Shown one piece after another: positions 12,198 to 24,625 of a DNA stretch of 64,000 nucleotides (position 1 is its first letter; each line of letters opens with the position of its first letter). The stretch is from Coccinella septempunctata. Lineage: Eukaryota; Arthropoda; Insecta; Coleoptera; Coccinellidae. A program made the position numbers and the translations under genes. The DNA is taken from assembly GCF_907165205.1 (NCBI RefSeq), contig NC_058189.1:63920315-63984314 (forward strand). Reading direction: 5' to 3'. A model generated the notes under the pieces. It saw only the letters and a program-made list of their open reading frames with translations. It made no database searches and had not been told where the DNA came from.

Positions 12198-12937
12198 GAT
12201 TTTTGTTGGGTTTATTTTCTTGTAACAGTGTCCGGAAAGTACCTGCCAACCTAGGGTTGATGGAAAACGGTCAAGAATGGAGGTTATGGAGCAGAGAGAA
12301 TTAATGTTTCGAATTTGAAAATTTGTATGAATATTTATTCTCACCCTATTTTGCTGAACTGCAAAACACATCCCTTTTCCTCAGTGTTCAGAAGGTTGGC
12401 TTTCAAGGAGAATGTATTTCATTTTTTGAAGTAAAAAAGAGGCTATTTCTTCTTCACCTTACAGAGAAGTTCCAGAATGAGTATCCACATCTTAGTGTGG
12501 AAGATTGAGTGATTGATTTTTAAAAATTAAGGATCATACACTCATACATAAACTTCGCATACTTACCACACTGCTTAAGTCACACCATACATTTTCCGTT
12601 TATTTTTTGGATATTTATTAGGATGATTGGTTCAAATTAGCTAATTATTCATTGCAATACGTAAACGAATTATCTAGTCTTTGTATATTTAGAAGTAATG
12701 GAATTATGCCTGAAAATTCCTCTAAAAAAAAATTATAATATTCGAATTATTATATATAATACCTTATTTTTTGAAAATTTTCAGAATTTTCAATTTTATA
12801 GAGTCCTTAGTCTGGTTATCCCATGGTACTTTAAAATAATCTCATCAGATTGAGAGATTTAAAGATTCAGTTCTTTTTATTATGATGGTTGCTTTCTTTC
12901 TTGATTTTTCGATATCTATACATAGTTTCTATACTTA
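12198..12937. other. SOCS 3' flank
   Basis: Probable 3' UTR and intergenic DNA. No canonical AATAAA was found close to the stop, so the transcript end is undetermined. Confidence 0.4.
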
Positions 12938-13107
12938 TACAGGGTGTTTCACGCAAAGTGTCATCTAGAAGTAGCTGAAGAATCAATGAGATTTTTTCTG
13001 AAAATTTATGAATCATTATGATTGGTCGGGATCCCCAAATTTTCAGAAAAAAAATAAAATGGTTCTCTAGATACTTTTGGTGGACACTTCACGTGAAAAA
13101 TCCTGTA
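12938..13107. mobile_element. Short MITE with TACAGG ends
   Basis: Left end TACAGGGTGTTTCACGC and right end the inverted GTGAAAAATCCTGTA give terminal inverted repeats of about 30 imperfect bases, also pairing AAGTGTC with GACACTT. About 170 bp, no coding capacity. Confidence 0.65.
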
Positions 13108-13793
13108 TATTTTATGTAAGGGGATATAAGAAAAATTATTCAGCAATAACAATGCCAACTATGTGTCACCCAGTGCAATTCTTTATGAAATAATCTGTTC
13201 CTTTTCGTAATTAGGGAGGTAATTATGTATATATAGTATACTTGTAGTGTACCTTTTTCAAACATATCATGTGTTTTAAGAACTTCCCCGATGTATCAGT
13301 GAATTTTTATATTTATGTATATTTCCTGTTTTACTTTCATAGTTTATTTTACTTAATGTAACATCACATTTGTTCCTTTTCGTTTTGTGTATTAGTTTCA
13401 CTAAAGAGAATTTTTTACAGTTCATTTCACTAACATTGAACTTATGAAGACCTTTTATATGAATATTTCAGATTTTGTTGAATTTATAATCCTGGAGAAT
13501 CAATATAAATGATACAGAACTGATTGGCATCCAAAATATGTAAAAAATCATTAATGTGATAGAAGCAACAGCTCTGTTCTTGATTCGGTCTTAGAAAAAA
13601 TTATTGAAATTCAAAATTTCGGATTCTAAAACGAAGTCAAATAGAAAAATTCGAATTTGAACTTTACTTATGAAGTTCCGCCCATTTCTAAATTATTGAT
13701 AATAAATTTTTATGAAACTGCAAATATGATTTTTATGGTTGATGGTGGGTCTTTTTCGTCCTGAATTTTTTGAGTTTCTTTCAGTGCTTATAC

Positions 13794-14109
13794 TACAGGG
13801 TGTTCCGCCATAAAGTGTAGACGAGATCAGGTTGAGTATACTGAGTTGTGTGTCAGGTTTGAAACAACAGTTTCTTGTCACATCTTGTTTTTTGAAAAAC
13901 TGACAAAAATCGAAAACCTTTTTATTCGCATGCAGCATTTTAAAGATCCGTCTAGGACGCGTAAAATATTTTTTTTTCAACACCTGGTAGTCCTACGAAG
14001 GCCGAAGTTGTGATACAAGACTGCGAGAACATACGGGATGATAACAAAAATATTTATCATGAACATTATGAAATACAGTGGGTATTGATCCGTGGTGAAA
14101 CACCCTGTA
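13794..14109. mobile_element. MITE with TACAGGGTGTT ends
   Basis: About 316 bp bounded by TACAGGGTGTTCC on the left and GAAACACCCTGTA on the right. Terminal match is about 11 bases and the interior has no coding potential. Confidence 0.55.
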
Positions 14110-15500
14110 TAATATCGGCATATTTTGTATGATCTTGCTTGATCAGTTTCTTAGTGAACACCACTATATTATTTGAAGAGGCGAATTTATTTTCAATGCT
14201 TGTGCAATTGAGTTTAAACCAAAGTTGAATTGTGATTTGATGAACAAGATAGAATATGAGTAATATTTGTAATCAACTCATACTTAAGGATATACTTTAG
14301 TAGATTTCTTGAAACATACGCACACGTTATGATAAATAATAGATGATATACTAGGATAGAGAGGTTGTGAGTTTTAGAATTGTACTATAAGTATTGGATT
14401 AGTATATGCATTTGAGTTGCTTTCTTTCCCTTTATTGTTATATCCATTAATAAAACCTCTGGACCTTCATTTCAATCTACACCTAAATATGAACAGTTTT
14501 AAAATGAATGTTTACTACGTCAAATGACATCAGTAGTTAGCTGTCTTGTTCAGAAGCATTTATACAGAGAAATAATATAATAATTTGTAAGGCGTGCAGA
14601 CAAATGACAAATCGAATGTAAATCAATGATTTCTAGGCAAAACTTTTCTGTATAAGTGCTGAAGGTAATAATAGCAGCTCCTGGCAACTGTTATTATTAT
14701 TGTTTTCGTGCTAAAGTTGAGATGAGCATGAAAAATGAATTTTAAATATTCATTTTGATTTGTTGGTATTTTTATGTTGTTTCTTTCGAAAAACGCTTAA
14801 TAGAATCTTAGGCTATGCTATGTTATTTTTTTTGCTGTATAAATTTGGCCTTTGAGGTTAATAAAGCCTTTGAAAATTTGTTTTACCATATTATTTATTT
14901 ATTAGCTGTGGCGGCCATCTTTGCAGGACGAAGTAAATTGACTTTAGCAGAGACAGATTGTCTCTGACTTTACTAATTTATTTTACTCATCTCTACCCTC
15001 CCCCCCCTCCACTTCATTATACTCTACTGTACTTTTTTGTAGTTTCTAGCCTTCCTTGGAGAGATGATTATGTTCAGGTAGCGTGCAAATGACCCAAAAA
15101 ACCTAATAAAAATACGATATTAAAAAAATTGGAGTATTTATTTGTTATATATCTGAAGATTGTTGGTAATGTGTTTGAATGGAAGATTTATTTTAGTCAT
15201 AATGTTGAGTTTGTTTTCTTCCATTAACTTTCACTGGTATATCTTTTCTCTCCGAATCCAAATAGAAATAGAGTGACATTGAAATAAGAAAAACTAGAAG
15301 AACATAAGTTAAAAAGTTCGGATACTTTTTAGTAATAAGTAGAGGTAGGTATATGGTTACATATACGTTAGTTCTCTAAAAGAACTATGGTAGGGTAGGT
15401 AAATAACTGTAGTAGAGTGAGTAATAAGTTATAAAGTGACTTTAGAATGAGTTTTGGAATATTTTGATACAAATTGGAGCGTAGTAAAATACACATACAC
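14110..15500. other. AT-rich intergenic, nothing recognised
   Basis: No gene, transposase or clear repeat was identified. A C-run (CCCTCCCCCCCCTCC) occurs near 15000. Confidence 0.4.
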
Positions 15501-15529
15501 ATCAATAACGATGAAGACCTTATCGATGC

Positions 15530-16393
15530 ATTTTGCGTTCATGTGTTAAGAAGGCTTGGATTCATATTTCTCAAGAAATGATCGATTTTCTTCCGAGGAG
15601 TATTGTCCTGCCCTGGGTTATCTCTGTACCTCCTGAAGAAGGTCAGCAGAGAATGGGGTAAAATGTGTAATCTCCTACCCATAATCAATGGATGAACAAT
15701 CTGAAGATCGTGGTGGCCAAGGCAACAAAATAATCGAAAGGGTCTTTGAATGAGCGGCAATCTAGAATCTAGAAACTTTTCGTTTCTAATTTTCTTGCTT
15801 GACAGGGTGGGCTGAATGAATGGCAAGAAAATCTGTCGACTCGCTTTATCGCTGGAATTCCGGGATACGGGAATCCGGTGCGAAGGACCATATAGCGGCG
15901 CGCCGCCTTTGACCGGCATACAATATTCTGGTTGCGTATCCGATCAACGCAAGCGCCATCCGATCTATGTCACAAAGATAAGGACATCGCACTGTGCCAT
16001 CGGTGAAAATTGGTTATGTTATGTTGTAATAATGATCATATTATGGAACTATTTAATTGGCGGGTGCCGTACGTAATCTCCTATCAACATTATCACAAAA
16101 ATTATCAACCTTGGACTGTAACCTGCCGAATCGTTTGGTACTTGACGAGCTAGGGATTCAGAGTGCACCAATGTCGCTCCGCACAGCAAACTATTTTAGT
16201 ACAAATTGACTGTGGCCAGATCCGTCGAGCGATCAGTTCGGTCGTCTTATTTATGAGTTAACTCCGTTTGGTGCGGCGGTCGTCTATTTTTTTTTTGTAT
16301 GGTAGTGTGCGAGTGGTGTGTTCACCACTCAAAAAAGCCGTCAAGATTCCGCGAACGACGATTTATAACTTCGATAGTGATAGTGATAGTGAG
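15530..16393 (+). promoter_or_regulatory. CpG-richer promoter-like region
   Basis: Clearly richer in G+C and CpG than the surroundings (for example GCGGCGCGCCGCC near 15900). It ends in an initiator-like GATCAGTT near 16227-16234, upstream of the coding-looking exon at 16394. A promoter or 5' UTR is inferred. Confidence 0.35.
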
Positions 16394-16487
16394 ATGAGCT
16401 ACAAGGACCGTGGCTCGCCTATATTGTTGGAAAGTGGCCTGAAATCGTTCCTCGGACATCCCGGACACAACTTCCCCCTTCTGAACG
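16394..16487 (+). CDS. Candidate first coding exon A (unknown gene)
   Basis: ATG in good context after a GATAGT repeat opens 31 codons (starts MSYKDRGSPILLES, ends FPLLN plus G) and stops at a clean donor, AACG|GTAAGG. It ends after codon base 1, like the exons at 27211, 36936 and 45644. The sequence has coding-like base use and lies beside a CpG-rich region. I do not recognise the protein. The in-frame region upstream (Asp-Ser repeat) has no ATG and is taken as 5' UTR. Confidence 0.4.
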
Positions 16488-18378
16488 GTAAGGAAATCCT
16501 CCCAAACCTCCCCACGCGAGGCGGTCGATCATTGTCATTCTTGTCGACGTCCCATTTCTTCGTGTTCAACTCGTCCGTTTCGGACGAGACAACAATGCGG
16601 ATTCGAGTAATTTCAACGTTGGGATAATGAGATGTTGCATTTAATAATTAACTTCCTATTTCTATAATATTCGACCTTAAAATGTCACATGGTTTTAAGG
16701 GTGCTCGGCGCATGCGCGAGGCGTGTGGTACGGACGAAGTGCATGCTTGGAATTATAGATGTATTTAGGTGTGTAATTGTTGTTTTATTAAACACGTTGT
16801 TGTATTGTGTTTTACCTGCATCTTACAGGAATTCACCTGAATGCTGCCTTATCGTTTTATTTGCCGAACACGCCACTATCGTCGTGATTCGAGTAAATAA
16901 ATCGCGGATTAGCTATTCCAATATGCACAACGTGGTTTCATGAGGGATTTTTCCGATTTCGGAATATTTGGTACTGTTTCATCTGCTTCAAGAGTGGGTT
17001 TTTCGGATTGAATGACGAGTATCTATCGCGACCTTGGTTTAGCGATGGTATGAGGAAATGTTTTTTTTTTTCATTTTGGAAGTTGTCCACATGTTCACCT
17101 CTAATACTTGTTTTCAGCAGCGCTCTATGAAACTCTGTTGGTAGTAGTGATAATCTCCTGGCAATTAACATGTATTTGCTAAAAGAAATGACCCTTCGAT
17201 CTCTTGACCTTTATGTATATAAGGGTCGAATCTAGGCGTGAGGACCTTTTTAAAAAAAAGGCGAATTCCTTCGAGTATCTAGATGGAAGGATTTTAAATC
17301 ATCGTTTTGGTATATGTTTTAATTCCTACTATTCTATTCGAACAATATATGTGTCGAATTAAAACAATGAGCTGAATTTAAATGAAGAATTTCAATCACT
17401 TGAATGTTATACAGACGGAGCAACTTTTCATTAAGGTGTTTCTACGTTCAGTTAGATCTTAGATGATCTCTTCTTCCAGATATTCCCCTAAGAAGCCACT
17501 TAACGTTAATATTGTGATAATGCGCCAAATAAATACTGGATTTGTCTAGTATTTGTTAATAGCAGTAGGCTCAAGATGTTCCGAATATTTTGGACATTAT
17601 TTACATCAAGTAATATCATTATTAATTTGGGGGCACAAATTATTTCGGTGCGTTTTAATAAATGGCTTTGAATGTTATTATGCCTCATGGTAGCAGCTAA
17701 TTTAGGTGGTTCTAAAGATTGTAGACATCAGTCCATTATATTAAGTTTCATGTCGGATGAATTTCAACAAAAACCTTGTATTTACTGCGTTGAACATGTT
17801 AGAAAAGGCCTCATGATCTCAATTTTGTCAAGTTTAAAGGCCTCATATCTCGAATAAAGTATGAAAAAAATGTTTAAAAACGCTTTAATGAAACATTTTA
17901 CCACATCCGCCGTATTATCCAGACGCCCCTTTTGATTACAGCACGATTTGACAGGTCACTTTTTTCACAGAAATCGAAAATTGGCGCCCATAACTTGGAT
18001 CGCCTCAAAGGACGAGGCATTTTTTCTAAATGGAATTCTAAAATTGCCTGAAAGGTGAAAAAAGTAGTAGCCAGCGATGGAGAATAGGTACATTGAATAA
18101 TCTATTCATTCATTTTGTTCTGAAATAAATGCGATTTTGATCATTTAAAAGACTCAAACTGATTTGTATTCCCAATAAAACAAGTAATAATAATAATCAA
18201 TAACAAATTGAGAAGTTAAATGAAACAATACCTGAAGTTCACAGTCATTTTATTGGGAGCTATAAAAATTAAAAGTAGGAATGGGTATAGAAGGCTAAAC
18301 ACCCAATAAACTCGAAATAATTCGTATCAAAATAGTTTGACGATTGATGTTCTATGTCTAAGCGTAGTGCCTATGTGA
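16488..18378. other. Intron or intergenic DNA
   Basis: No coding sequence recognised. A GC-richer patch near 16700 (GCGCATGCGCGAGGC) may be regulatory. Confidence 0.35.
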
Positions 18379-18830
18379 CACATTTAGATCTACGATGATT
18401 TTACTGAGAGAAACGCTTGTCGAAAGTTGACCTTGGAAAATTTCCCAAAACGATGGTGTCAGTTGCACCGTGCTTGATGAAATTTGGAGATTTATTAATA
18501 GAAGAGTTGCTCCTTCAGAATATGCATCACATTTAACCCAACGATAATTTTTCTAGGAGATAACCATGTCTGAAGTTGACCTTCAAAAAATTTAAATTCC
18601 CAAAAAGATGGGGTTAGTTGAAAAATCGTGAAGACAGAACGGTTGCACCGAGGTCAATGAAATTTCGAGATTTATTGCTAAGGGAGTCGTTCTTTTCACA
18701 TTTAGATCTACGATGATTTTTCTGATAGATAAGCTTAAAGATGGATAGATAAGATAAAGATGGGACAGTCGATGAAATTTCCACATTCATTACTAGAAGA
18801 ATTGTTCTTTGGAACTTCAAACATATTGCT
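18379..18830 (+). repeat. Satellite-like tandem units (direct block)
   Basis: Three units start CACATTTAGATCTACGATGA or a variant at 18379, 18528 and 18697, spaced 149 and 169 bases. Shared blocks are the AGATCTACGATGATTTTTCTGA core, AAGTTGACCTT, GATGAAATTT and GAGATTTATT. No coding capacity. Inverted units lie at 19621-19850 and 20990-21125. Confidence 0.7.
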
Positions 18831-19121
18831 TATATACAATTATAAAGAGAACACAGAAATTAAAAGAAAGTATAACGATAACAATAATTTCATGCAAGGA
18901 ATATATTCTTACTGCTCATAACTGAATTTATTATCGATTGAAGAAAATTCCAATATAGATCTGTGAATCAAGAGCTGATTTCTCGATCAAACTATATTCA
19001 ATGTGAAACCGGAAATTGGCTGTTGTTTGAAAGGCATTCGAAAAAGGAGTGTTTTTTGCCGTTAACCGTTTGCCGCTGATCCAAAATATTTCAAATCTAT
19101 TTCTAATCTAATATCAGTCTG

Positions 19122-19340
19122 GTGAAACTTAACCTTTCGTATGAATATAGAAACGGGTTCCGAATGTACTGTCCTCGTGGTCCTTCTCTAGGACCGTGTC
19201 TGAAAATTTCACGTCGTCACAAACGAAGAGGAAATGGACAGGACCGAGTCCGGTTAAATTTAGACGCATCGGAGTGTTATTTTTATTCGGCAATTTTCAC
19301 GAGACCGTCAGTACGCGTGCCTTTTGCGTTCGTGGATCCA
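19122..19340. other. CpG-richer patch, unknown
   Basis: A short G+C-rich stretch inside the satellite-bounded segment, with an open frame but no recognisable protein or splice pattern. It could be old exon or regulatory DNA. Confidence 0.25.
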
Positions 19341-19620
19341 CACGAGCTGAATAAATCAACGTTTTATGACGCATTTGTGTGTATAGTAATTCGTGTTTAC
19401 GTATTTCAATCTTTCAATCTCGAAATTCCAATTGGGATTTGATGAATCACCTGTTCATTATTTGATGATCGTTGGGTGGAGCCCTGTTTTTGGAAAACTA
19501 GATTAGATACTTATTTTCGAACACATACAGGATGTACCTAGATTGCAGATTTTAAGAAAGATCTATTGTGCCTCCCATTCAGAATTGTTTTGGCCCCATA
19601 TGTCGTTTTTTTGGGAATTC

Positions 19621-19850
19621 TTCCAAGGTCAACTTTCGACACGCGTATCTCCAAGAAAAATTATCGTAGATCTAAATATGATATATATTCTGAAAGGGAA
19701 ATTCCTCAGGTATTCAATTTCGAAATTTCATTGAGCAGGGTATAACCGATCGGTCTTGACGATTTTTTAACTAACCGCATCTTTTTGGCAATTTAAGACA
19801 CAGGTATCCCCCAGAAGAATCATCGCAGATCTAAATGTGATACGTATTTT
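19621..19850 (-). repeat. Inverted satellite units
   Basis: Two copies of the unit of 18379-18830 in opposite orientation. The core reads TTATCGTAGATCTAAAT near 19661 and TCATCGCAGATCTAAATGTG near 19820, preceded by GGTCAACTTTCGACACG. Confidence 0.65.
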
Positions 19851-20989
19851 AAAAGAGCAGCTTTTGAACGTCGATATTTCGTGTCTAAACGTAATTCTTA
19901 GCTCGTGCTTTACTATTTTCCAGGTGAACTGTCATTTTAGCATTTTGGGTTGTTGTTGAATTAAAATTATCAGCAAATTATAAAGATGGTTTTTACGGAC
20001 GTGTGAAAGACTTTTACTATTGAATTCTACTTCAAAATTGGAAGAAAATTGAAGGAAAATGGAATATTCTGTTCCGGCGACTTCATTGAAGCCTATGTTG
20101 CTGTAGATTATTAAGAATGAATTTTACAGGTATGTTCAAACAAAAAAGGAAGTGGTATACCAAAAAAGAAAACTCTTGAGTTCAGTAATACTGAAAACAT
20201 GGTGACAGAAGCTCGACAAACCTCTCTTCAGATTTTATCTCAAGTGGATGGAGTATCCGTTGGCATATGCCACCCGATTTTGAAAAAAAGATATCCATTT
20301 GTTTCCATAAAGATTGACATGTTATCAGAAAACTGAAAAGGTTGTGATTACCTAACCTTGTAGCATCCGAGAAAAATTGGAGTTCAGTATCATACTGAAT
20401 TGATGCATACTGACAGTATGCATCAGTCAAAGGCAAAATGTGGACCTACTTTCTTTTATGGAACTTCAATAGCAGAACGTTATGAAGGAGAAAGCATCAT
20501 GCCTTTTTATAGCTGAATTGAATTTTAATAAATTGTCCAATAGCTATTTTCATGTAATTCAGTTCTTTTAGTTTAGTCATGGATTTTCAGTAATGACTGA
20601 ATCAATTCAATATTTATAGAGAATTAATAAACATTTTATTGAGAATCTTACTGTGATTTATTCATATGATTGAAGTAACTAGAACCTTCTTACAAAAAAA
20701 CATACTACCACGATCAATTCAAGATTCATGTCTCTTACGTATGAAAATAGTGGACGGTTAAAATTTTTACGAAGAACTTTACTAACCGCCTCAGATTGTT
20801 TGGATTCTTGTCATCTTACTCAATGAAAGAAATGCTTTTCGAAAGGTGGGTGAAATTTACAGGTAACCTTTTCTGAAAAGTGTCTTTCCGTACAAAATTA
20901 CGATATATAGGTTAATGTCATCATTGTTTACATTTTGGGAAGATGAAGTAATTCAAGGAAAGACATACGTTCAGCCACCGAACATCAGC

Positions 20990-21125
20990 CTTCAAAATTT
21001 CATAGCCTACTTGACGACGAATTTTTTTGAACGCACGTTATAATCGTAGATCTAAATAAGTTTAATGTTGCGAAAAAGCAACTCTTCTAGTGATAAATCT
21101 CGAAATTTCATCGAGCATTTTTCAA
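20990..21125 (-). repeat. Inverted satellite unit
   Basis: A further opposite-orientation copy: ATAATCGTAGATCTAAAT, GCAACTCTTCTAGTGATAAAT and CGAAATTTCATCGAGCA are the complement of the left block. Confidence 0.65.
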
Positions 21126-21129
21126 TCTT

Positions 21130-22020
21130 TCTCTTCCTGCATGAAAGAGAATGAAAGTAGTACAACTTCAATTCATGATGAGAGAAAAATTTATGTTACC
21201 TTTATGTATTATTTTCGAGTCGCAATTTTTATTGAAACTGGAACAGTCCATCTAAGTCTGAATTGGTACCTTTCATTCGCACTCTTCACCATTTTTTTTC
21301 GCGTAGGTGTTTACATTAATTCGATGGAGAAGATATTCTGTCTAATCACATTTTTAGAGCCTTTGAATAACATCAAAGTCACGAGTTTAGTGTCGTAATC
21401 AGTTTTTGTGCAAACGAAGGAACTGCTCGAACAGTTTTTTTTTTCCTTCGCCTCGGAAATAGGTTTCTTGTAGGTGTAAGTTCGGTTGCCTAGTTACAGA
21501 GATACTGGGGAAACGTGGCACGCTATCAGTAGGTTTCTGGTCACGATCTCGAACATGTGACCATTATCTTGAGGCGGTTAAGATTTGGTTTACTTTGGGT
21601 GGAATTGTGTTCGAAGGTTTTTCAAGGTCATGTTATCGAATATTTCTTCTATTTACGAGAAAAACTGATGGAAAATATACCCCAATAACATATTTTGGGG
21701 TCATTTAACACTTGAAGATGATTGTGATCTGATATTGAATTTACACGAATACTCATTCTCGTCATCTCATGGAAAAAAGTCACACAATGTCTTTAATTGG
21801 AACTGTTCAATGAAATATTGAATTGACGTGGCCGATACTTGATGAAAATCCTTAATTGAACTTAAAACAGATTATAGGCACGATTTTCACAAAATGAATT
21901 TTCAAACCACGACACGTGTTTCTCTATCACAATAACATCTTCAGGTGGGTGGAAGTAAACTAGAGTTCACCTTCATGACCCCGATGGCGTTCAGGACTCT
22001 CTGCTCTAAATCATCCCTAT
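21130..22020. other. AT-rich, nothing recognised
   Basis: No gene, splice-bounded exon or clear repeat beyond scattered short motifs. Confidence 0.35.
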
Positions 22021-22209
22021 TTATGACTGGAGTCTTGAAAATTTTATTTTTAACATACCCCATACTAAAAAATTCAAACGATTATGGTCTGGTGAACTTG
22101 CTGTCCAGGCAATAGGATCATGCGTTTCCATCCACTGGTTGTCTATATTTATGGCAATGTTTTTTTCTTGAAATAATCTAGCTAGAGTAAAAATTTTATC
22201 AAACCTCAT
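21945..22209 (-). pseudogene. IS630/Tc-type transposase remnant
   Basis: On the minus strand a short frame reads QWMETHDPIAWTASSPDHNRLNFLVWGMLK. This is the degraded counterpart of the family block around the third catalytic residue (WIGRRGPIEW, then SPDLTPLDFFLWG). It is followed by a stop and a frame-shifted tail. The expected SPD-L-TP-D pattern is broken. Confidence 0.65.
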
Positions 22210-22220
22210 CTCATGCTATG

Positions 22221-22329
22221 CTTTTAAACCGAGCCGATTCGGATAAAATGATAAAGAAAAAAGTGTTTCTTATGACCTCAAAAATTTACAGTTAAAACAT
22301 TTGTACGAGTCAAAGACTCACCCTGTATA
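22221..22329. mobile_element. Hairpin MITE family 1, right-end fragment
   Basis: Carries AACCGAGCCGATTCGG, AGTGTTTCTTATGACCTCA and the end TTTGTACGAGTCAAAGACTC followed by ACCCTGTATA. Confidence 0.75.
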
Positions 22330-23067
22330 GTATATATATTTTTTCTTTTGTAAAGCTAATTTCTTCTATGATATAAAATTAAAAACATTCGTATTTAAAA
22401 AAATGAAGTTGTTTTTCCACCCTTATTACAGAATAATGAAAAAAATTAAATAGTTTCGTATTCCCAGTGAAAGAATCCCTACAGAAAGTTTTTATCGTTT
22501 TTAGATATTCCATAAAATAAAGAAATTATGACACATTTTCGAAATCGACAAAACATCAAAATTTGTTTATATATTCAATTCAAGATAAATGAACATATTG
22601 CGAAACGGTTTTCATTAATTTGGGATACCCTGTACTTGCTCAGAGAGAACCAGGCCCTCTCTGACGTACATTTGAAGAGCTGAAATTCGGTCGATAAACA
22701 TTTTTTGAAAAAACATTGACTTCTCCCCAGTCAAAGAGTTAGTTATCTTTGCTCCCAATATTTGTGATCGTAGAATATGGTAGTGAATTATTGACCACTA
22801 ATTCTGGGACACCCTCTGTATTAATATTAAATTCCGAGAATATGATTGCTCTTTTATCTAATGACAGAAAGATGCCATAGTTGTTAGCATTGAACCATCC
22901 ACAACCAAGTGCAACCGCCAAGCCCTGCATAATATAGTGAAAGAATCGTTGAAAACTTTTTTCCTAGCCAACTTTCTCGATCTAGGTGAGAATGTTAATC
23001 GCGTCTACAACGGCAAGGTCAGAAGGTGTAAAATGCTGGTAGCATTAAATAAAAATAAGCTTGAATG
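22330..23067. other. AT-rich, with TACAGGGT-type ends
   Basis: Two further element ends, GGGATACCCTGTA near 22634 and GGGACACCCTCTGTA near 22820, but no full elements were delimited. No gene recognised. Confidence 0.35.
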
Positions 23068-23283
23068 TCATTCAATTAACGAACTCTCCATAAAAGTCTC
23101 CCACTCGCTATTGAATTCCTCCGACACCCCACTAGTTGGAGGATAAAGGAGTGTGGACCGGAACACGGGGATGGACACGTTGTAAGCAACGTGATCCTGA
23201 TCCACGTGCCTCCCAGCGTGCTCCACCAGGTCCATAGAAGCGACGTTGCCGGCAGCAGCGCGTGGGAGATGAAAAATTTCCTC
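23068..23283 (-). CDS. Candidate terminal coding exon (unknown protein)
   Basis: The minus strand is open for 71 codons from 23283 to a TGA at 23070-23068. Composition is GC-rich and coding-like, unlike the flanks. It includes ASMDLVEHAGRHVDQDHVAY, NVSIPVFRSTLLYPP and FNSEWETFMESSLIE before the stop. An upstream in-frame TAA at 23286-23284 means it must be entered by splicing, probably at one of the AGs near 23280-23284. The preceding intron would carry the hairpin element starting at 23291. No preceding exon or poly(A) signal was found, so it could be a fragment of a lost gene. I do not recognise the family. Confidence 0.4.
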   Translation of the reverse strand, partial: EEIFHLPRAAAGNVASMDLVEHAGRHVDQDHVAYNVSIPVFRSTLLYPPTSGVSEEFNSEWETFMESSLIE

Positions 23284-23290
23284 TTAGAAG

Positions 23291-23936
23291 TACAGGGTGG
23301 GTGAAATTCGTTGTCTACTCAGGGGATCTCGAGAACTATAGCTGCTAGAAGAACACCAATGTCACCTTTCCGAGCTTTCTTCAGAGAAACAAAGAATGGT
23401 GAAAACCGTAGCCTCCCACGATTCTTCCTTTTTGAGTTATTAACAAAACATGGGATTTTGACGATTTCGAAAAGTTCTCATAACTTTTTTGTCTTTGAAG
23501 TTACAGACCTGAAACTTGGCACTTTTTTACGTAGAATCCACTGACGAGCTCAAAATATTTTTTAATTAATTTATATTTATATTTATTTAATAATAATATC
23601 ATTAGGCGAGCTTTCGTTTTTTCAAAAGAGAACCTTTATTGAATTTGTTATTTTTGAATTGGAAAAAAATTGTCAGTAGATTCTACGTATAAAAGTGCCT
23701 ATAAGGTTCAAGTTTCAGATCTGTAACTTCAAAGACAAAAAAGTTATGAGAACTTTTCGAAATCGTCAAAATCTCATTTTTTGCTGATAACTCAAAAACG
23801 AAGAATCGTAGGAGGTTACGGTTTTCATCATTCTTTGTTTCTCTGATAAAGAGCTCGGAAATGAGTCTTCAGTTTTCTTTTAGCTGCTATAGTTTCCGAG
23901 ATCCCTCAGTAGACAACGAATTTTGCCCACCATGTA
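23291..23936. mobile_element. Hairpin MITE family 3, copy 1
   Basis: A long inverted repeat: the left arm starts TACAGGGTGGG, TTCGTTGTCTACT, GATCTCGAGAACTATAGC and the right arm is its complement, ending GCCCACCATGTA. Inner arms also pair (AACTTTTTTGTCTTTGAAG against CTTCAAAGACAAAAAAGTT). No coding capacity. Related copy at 51993-52761. Confidence 0.85.
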
Positions 23937-24339
23937 CACTCGACGTCCTGGAAATAGAAACATCAAGGAAGGACTCAAGTTTTCTATCGAACTCAACAAC
24001 AATCAACAATTTGGTGGAATTTTATTCATATGAGAGAAGTGATAATGATTAATCTACCTGAAGAGCTTGTAGGTGAAGGTAATTTTTTTCAGCAATTTGG
24101 TTTACGGTCCCATGCTTATGAGAATTTTTTTCTTAAAATTACTCAAGTCTGAAAATATTTCAGGGAGAAAATTCATTTTCGAATGCAAATTTTCAAAAAA
24201 AAATTATGATTGAACGTCTAAAAGGCCATCACCTTGAATCACCCTTAATTAGCCATAACAATTACTGAAGAAAACATTTCAAAATTGTTGTAATATTTTG
24301 TCTTATTGTTCTCGAGATGATTTAAACGAGCATGGAATT

Positions 24340-24625
24340 TGGGACACCCTTTACCATCGATGGGAACAAGTGGTAATTAGAAGGGAAATGTCTTGGCAAT
24401 ACGTCTGGTCGAGTGGGTATTCCCAATCGATTATTTCCATTTTCCAAATAGAATTTGACCGAAACCGCAGCATGTGAACGAGCTTCGTCATGAGGAATTA
24501 TTAGGACAATTTTGTCGTATCTGGGTTGGTAACGTTCATCCGGTTTATCCTTGAGGTTTCAGCTCAATTTACTCAATTGTTTTCGATGAGAGCTCCTTCA
24601 GGAGTTTTGAGATAACAATAATACA
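24340..24625 (-). pseudogene. mariner transposase remnant
   Basis: Minus-strand frame reads ERYQPRYDKIVLIIPHDEAR, SHAAVSVKFYLENG, then LPRHFPSNYHLFPSM. It aligns with the mariner region around the second and third catalytic Asp (HDNARPH and PYSPDLAPSDYHLF). The second Asp is kept in HDEAR, but the third block reads FPSNYHLF and lacks the Asp. Flanks are degraded. A GWYKHKLKQLQE block at 24790-25056 may be a displaced C-terminal piece. Confidence 0.7.

Noticed and set aside
15539..16076. Frames of 86 and 126 codons on both strands
   Set aside because: Open on both strands because of GC content; no domain and no splice consistency.
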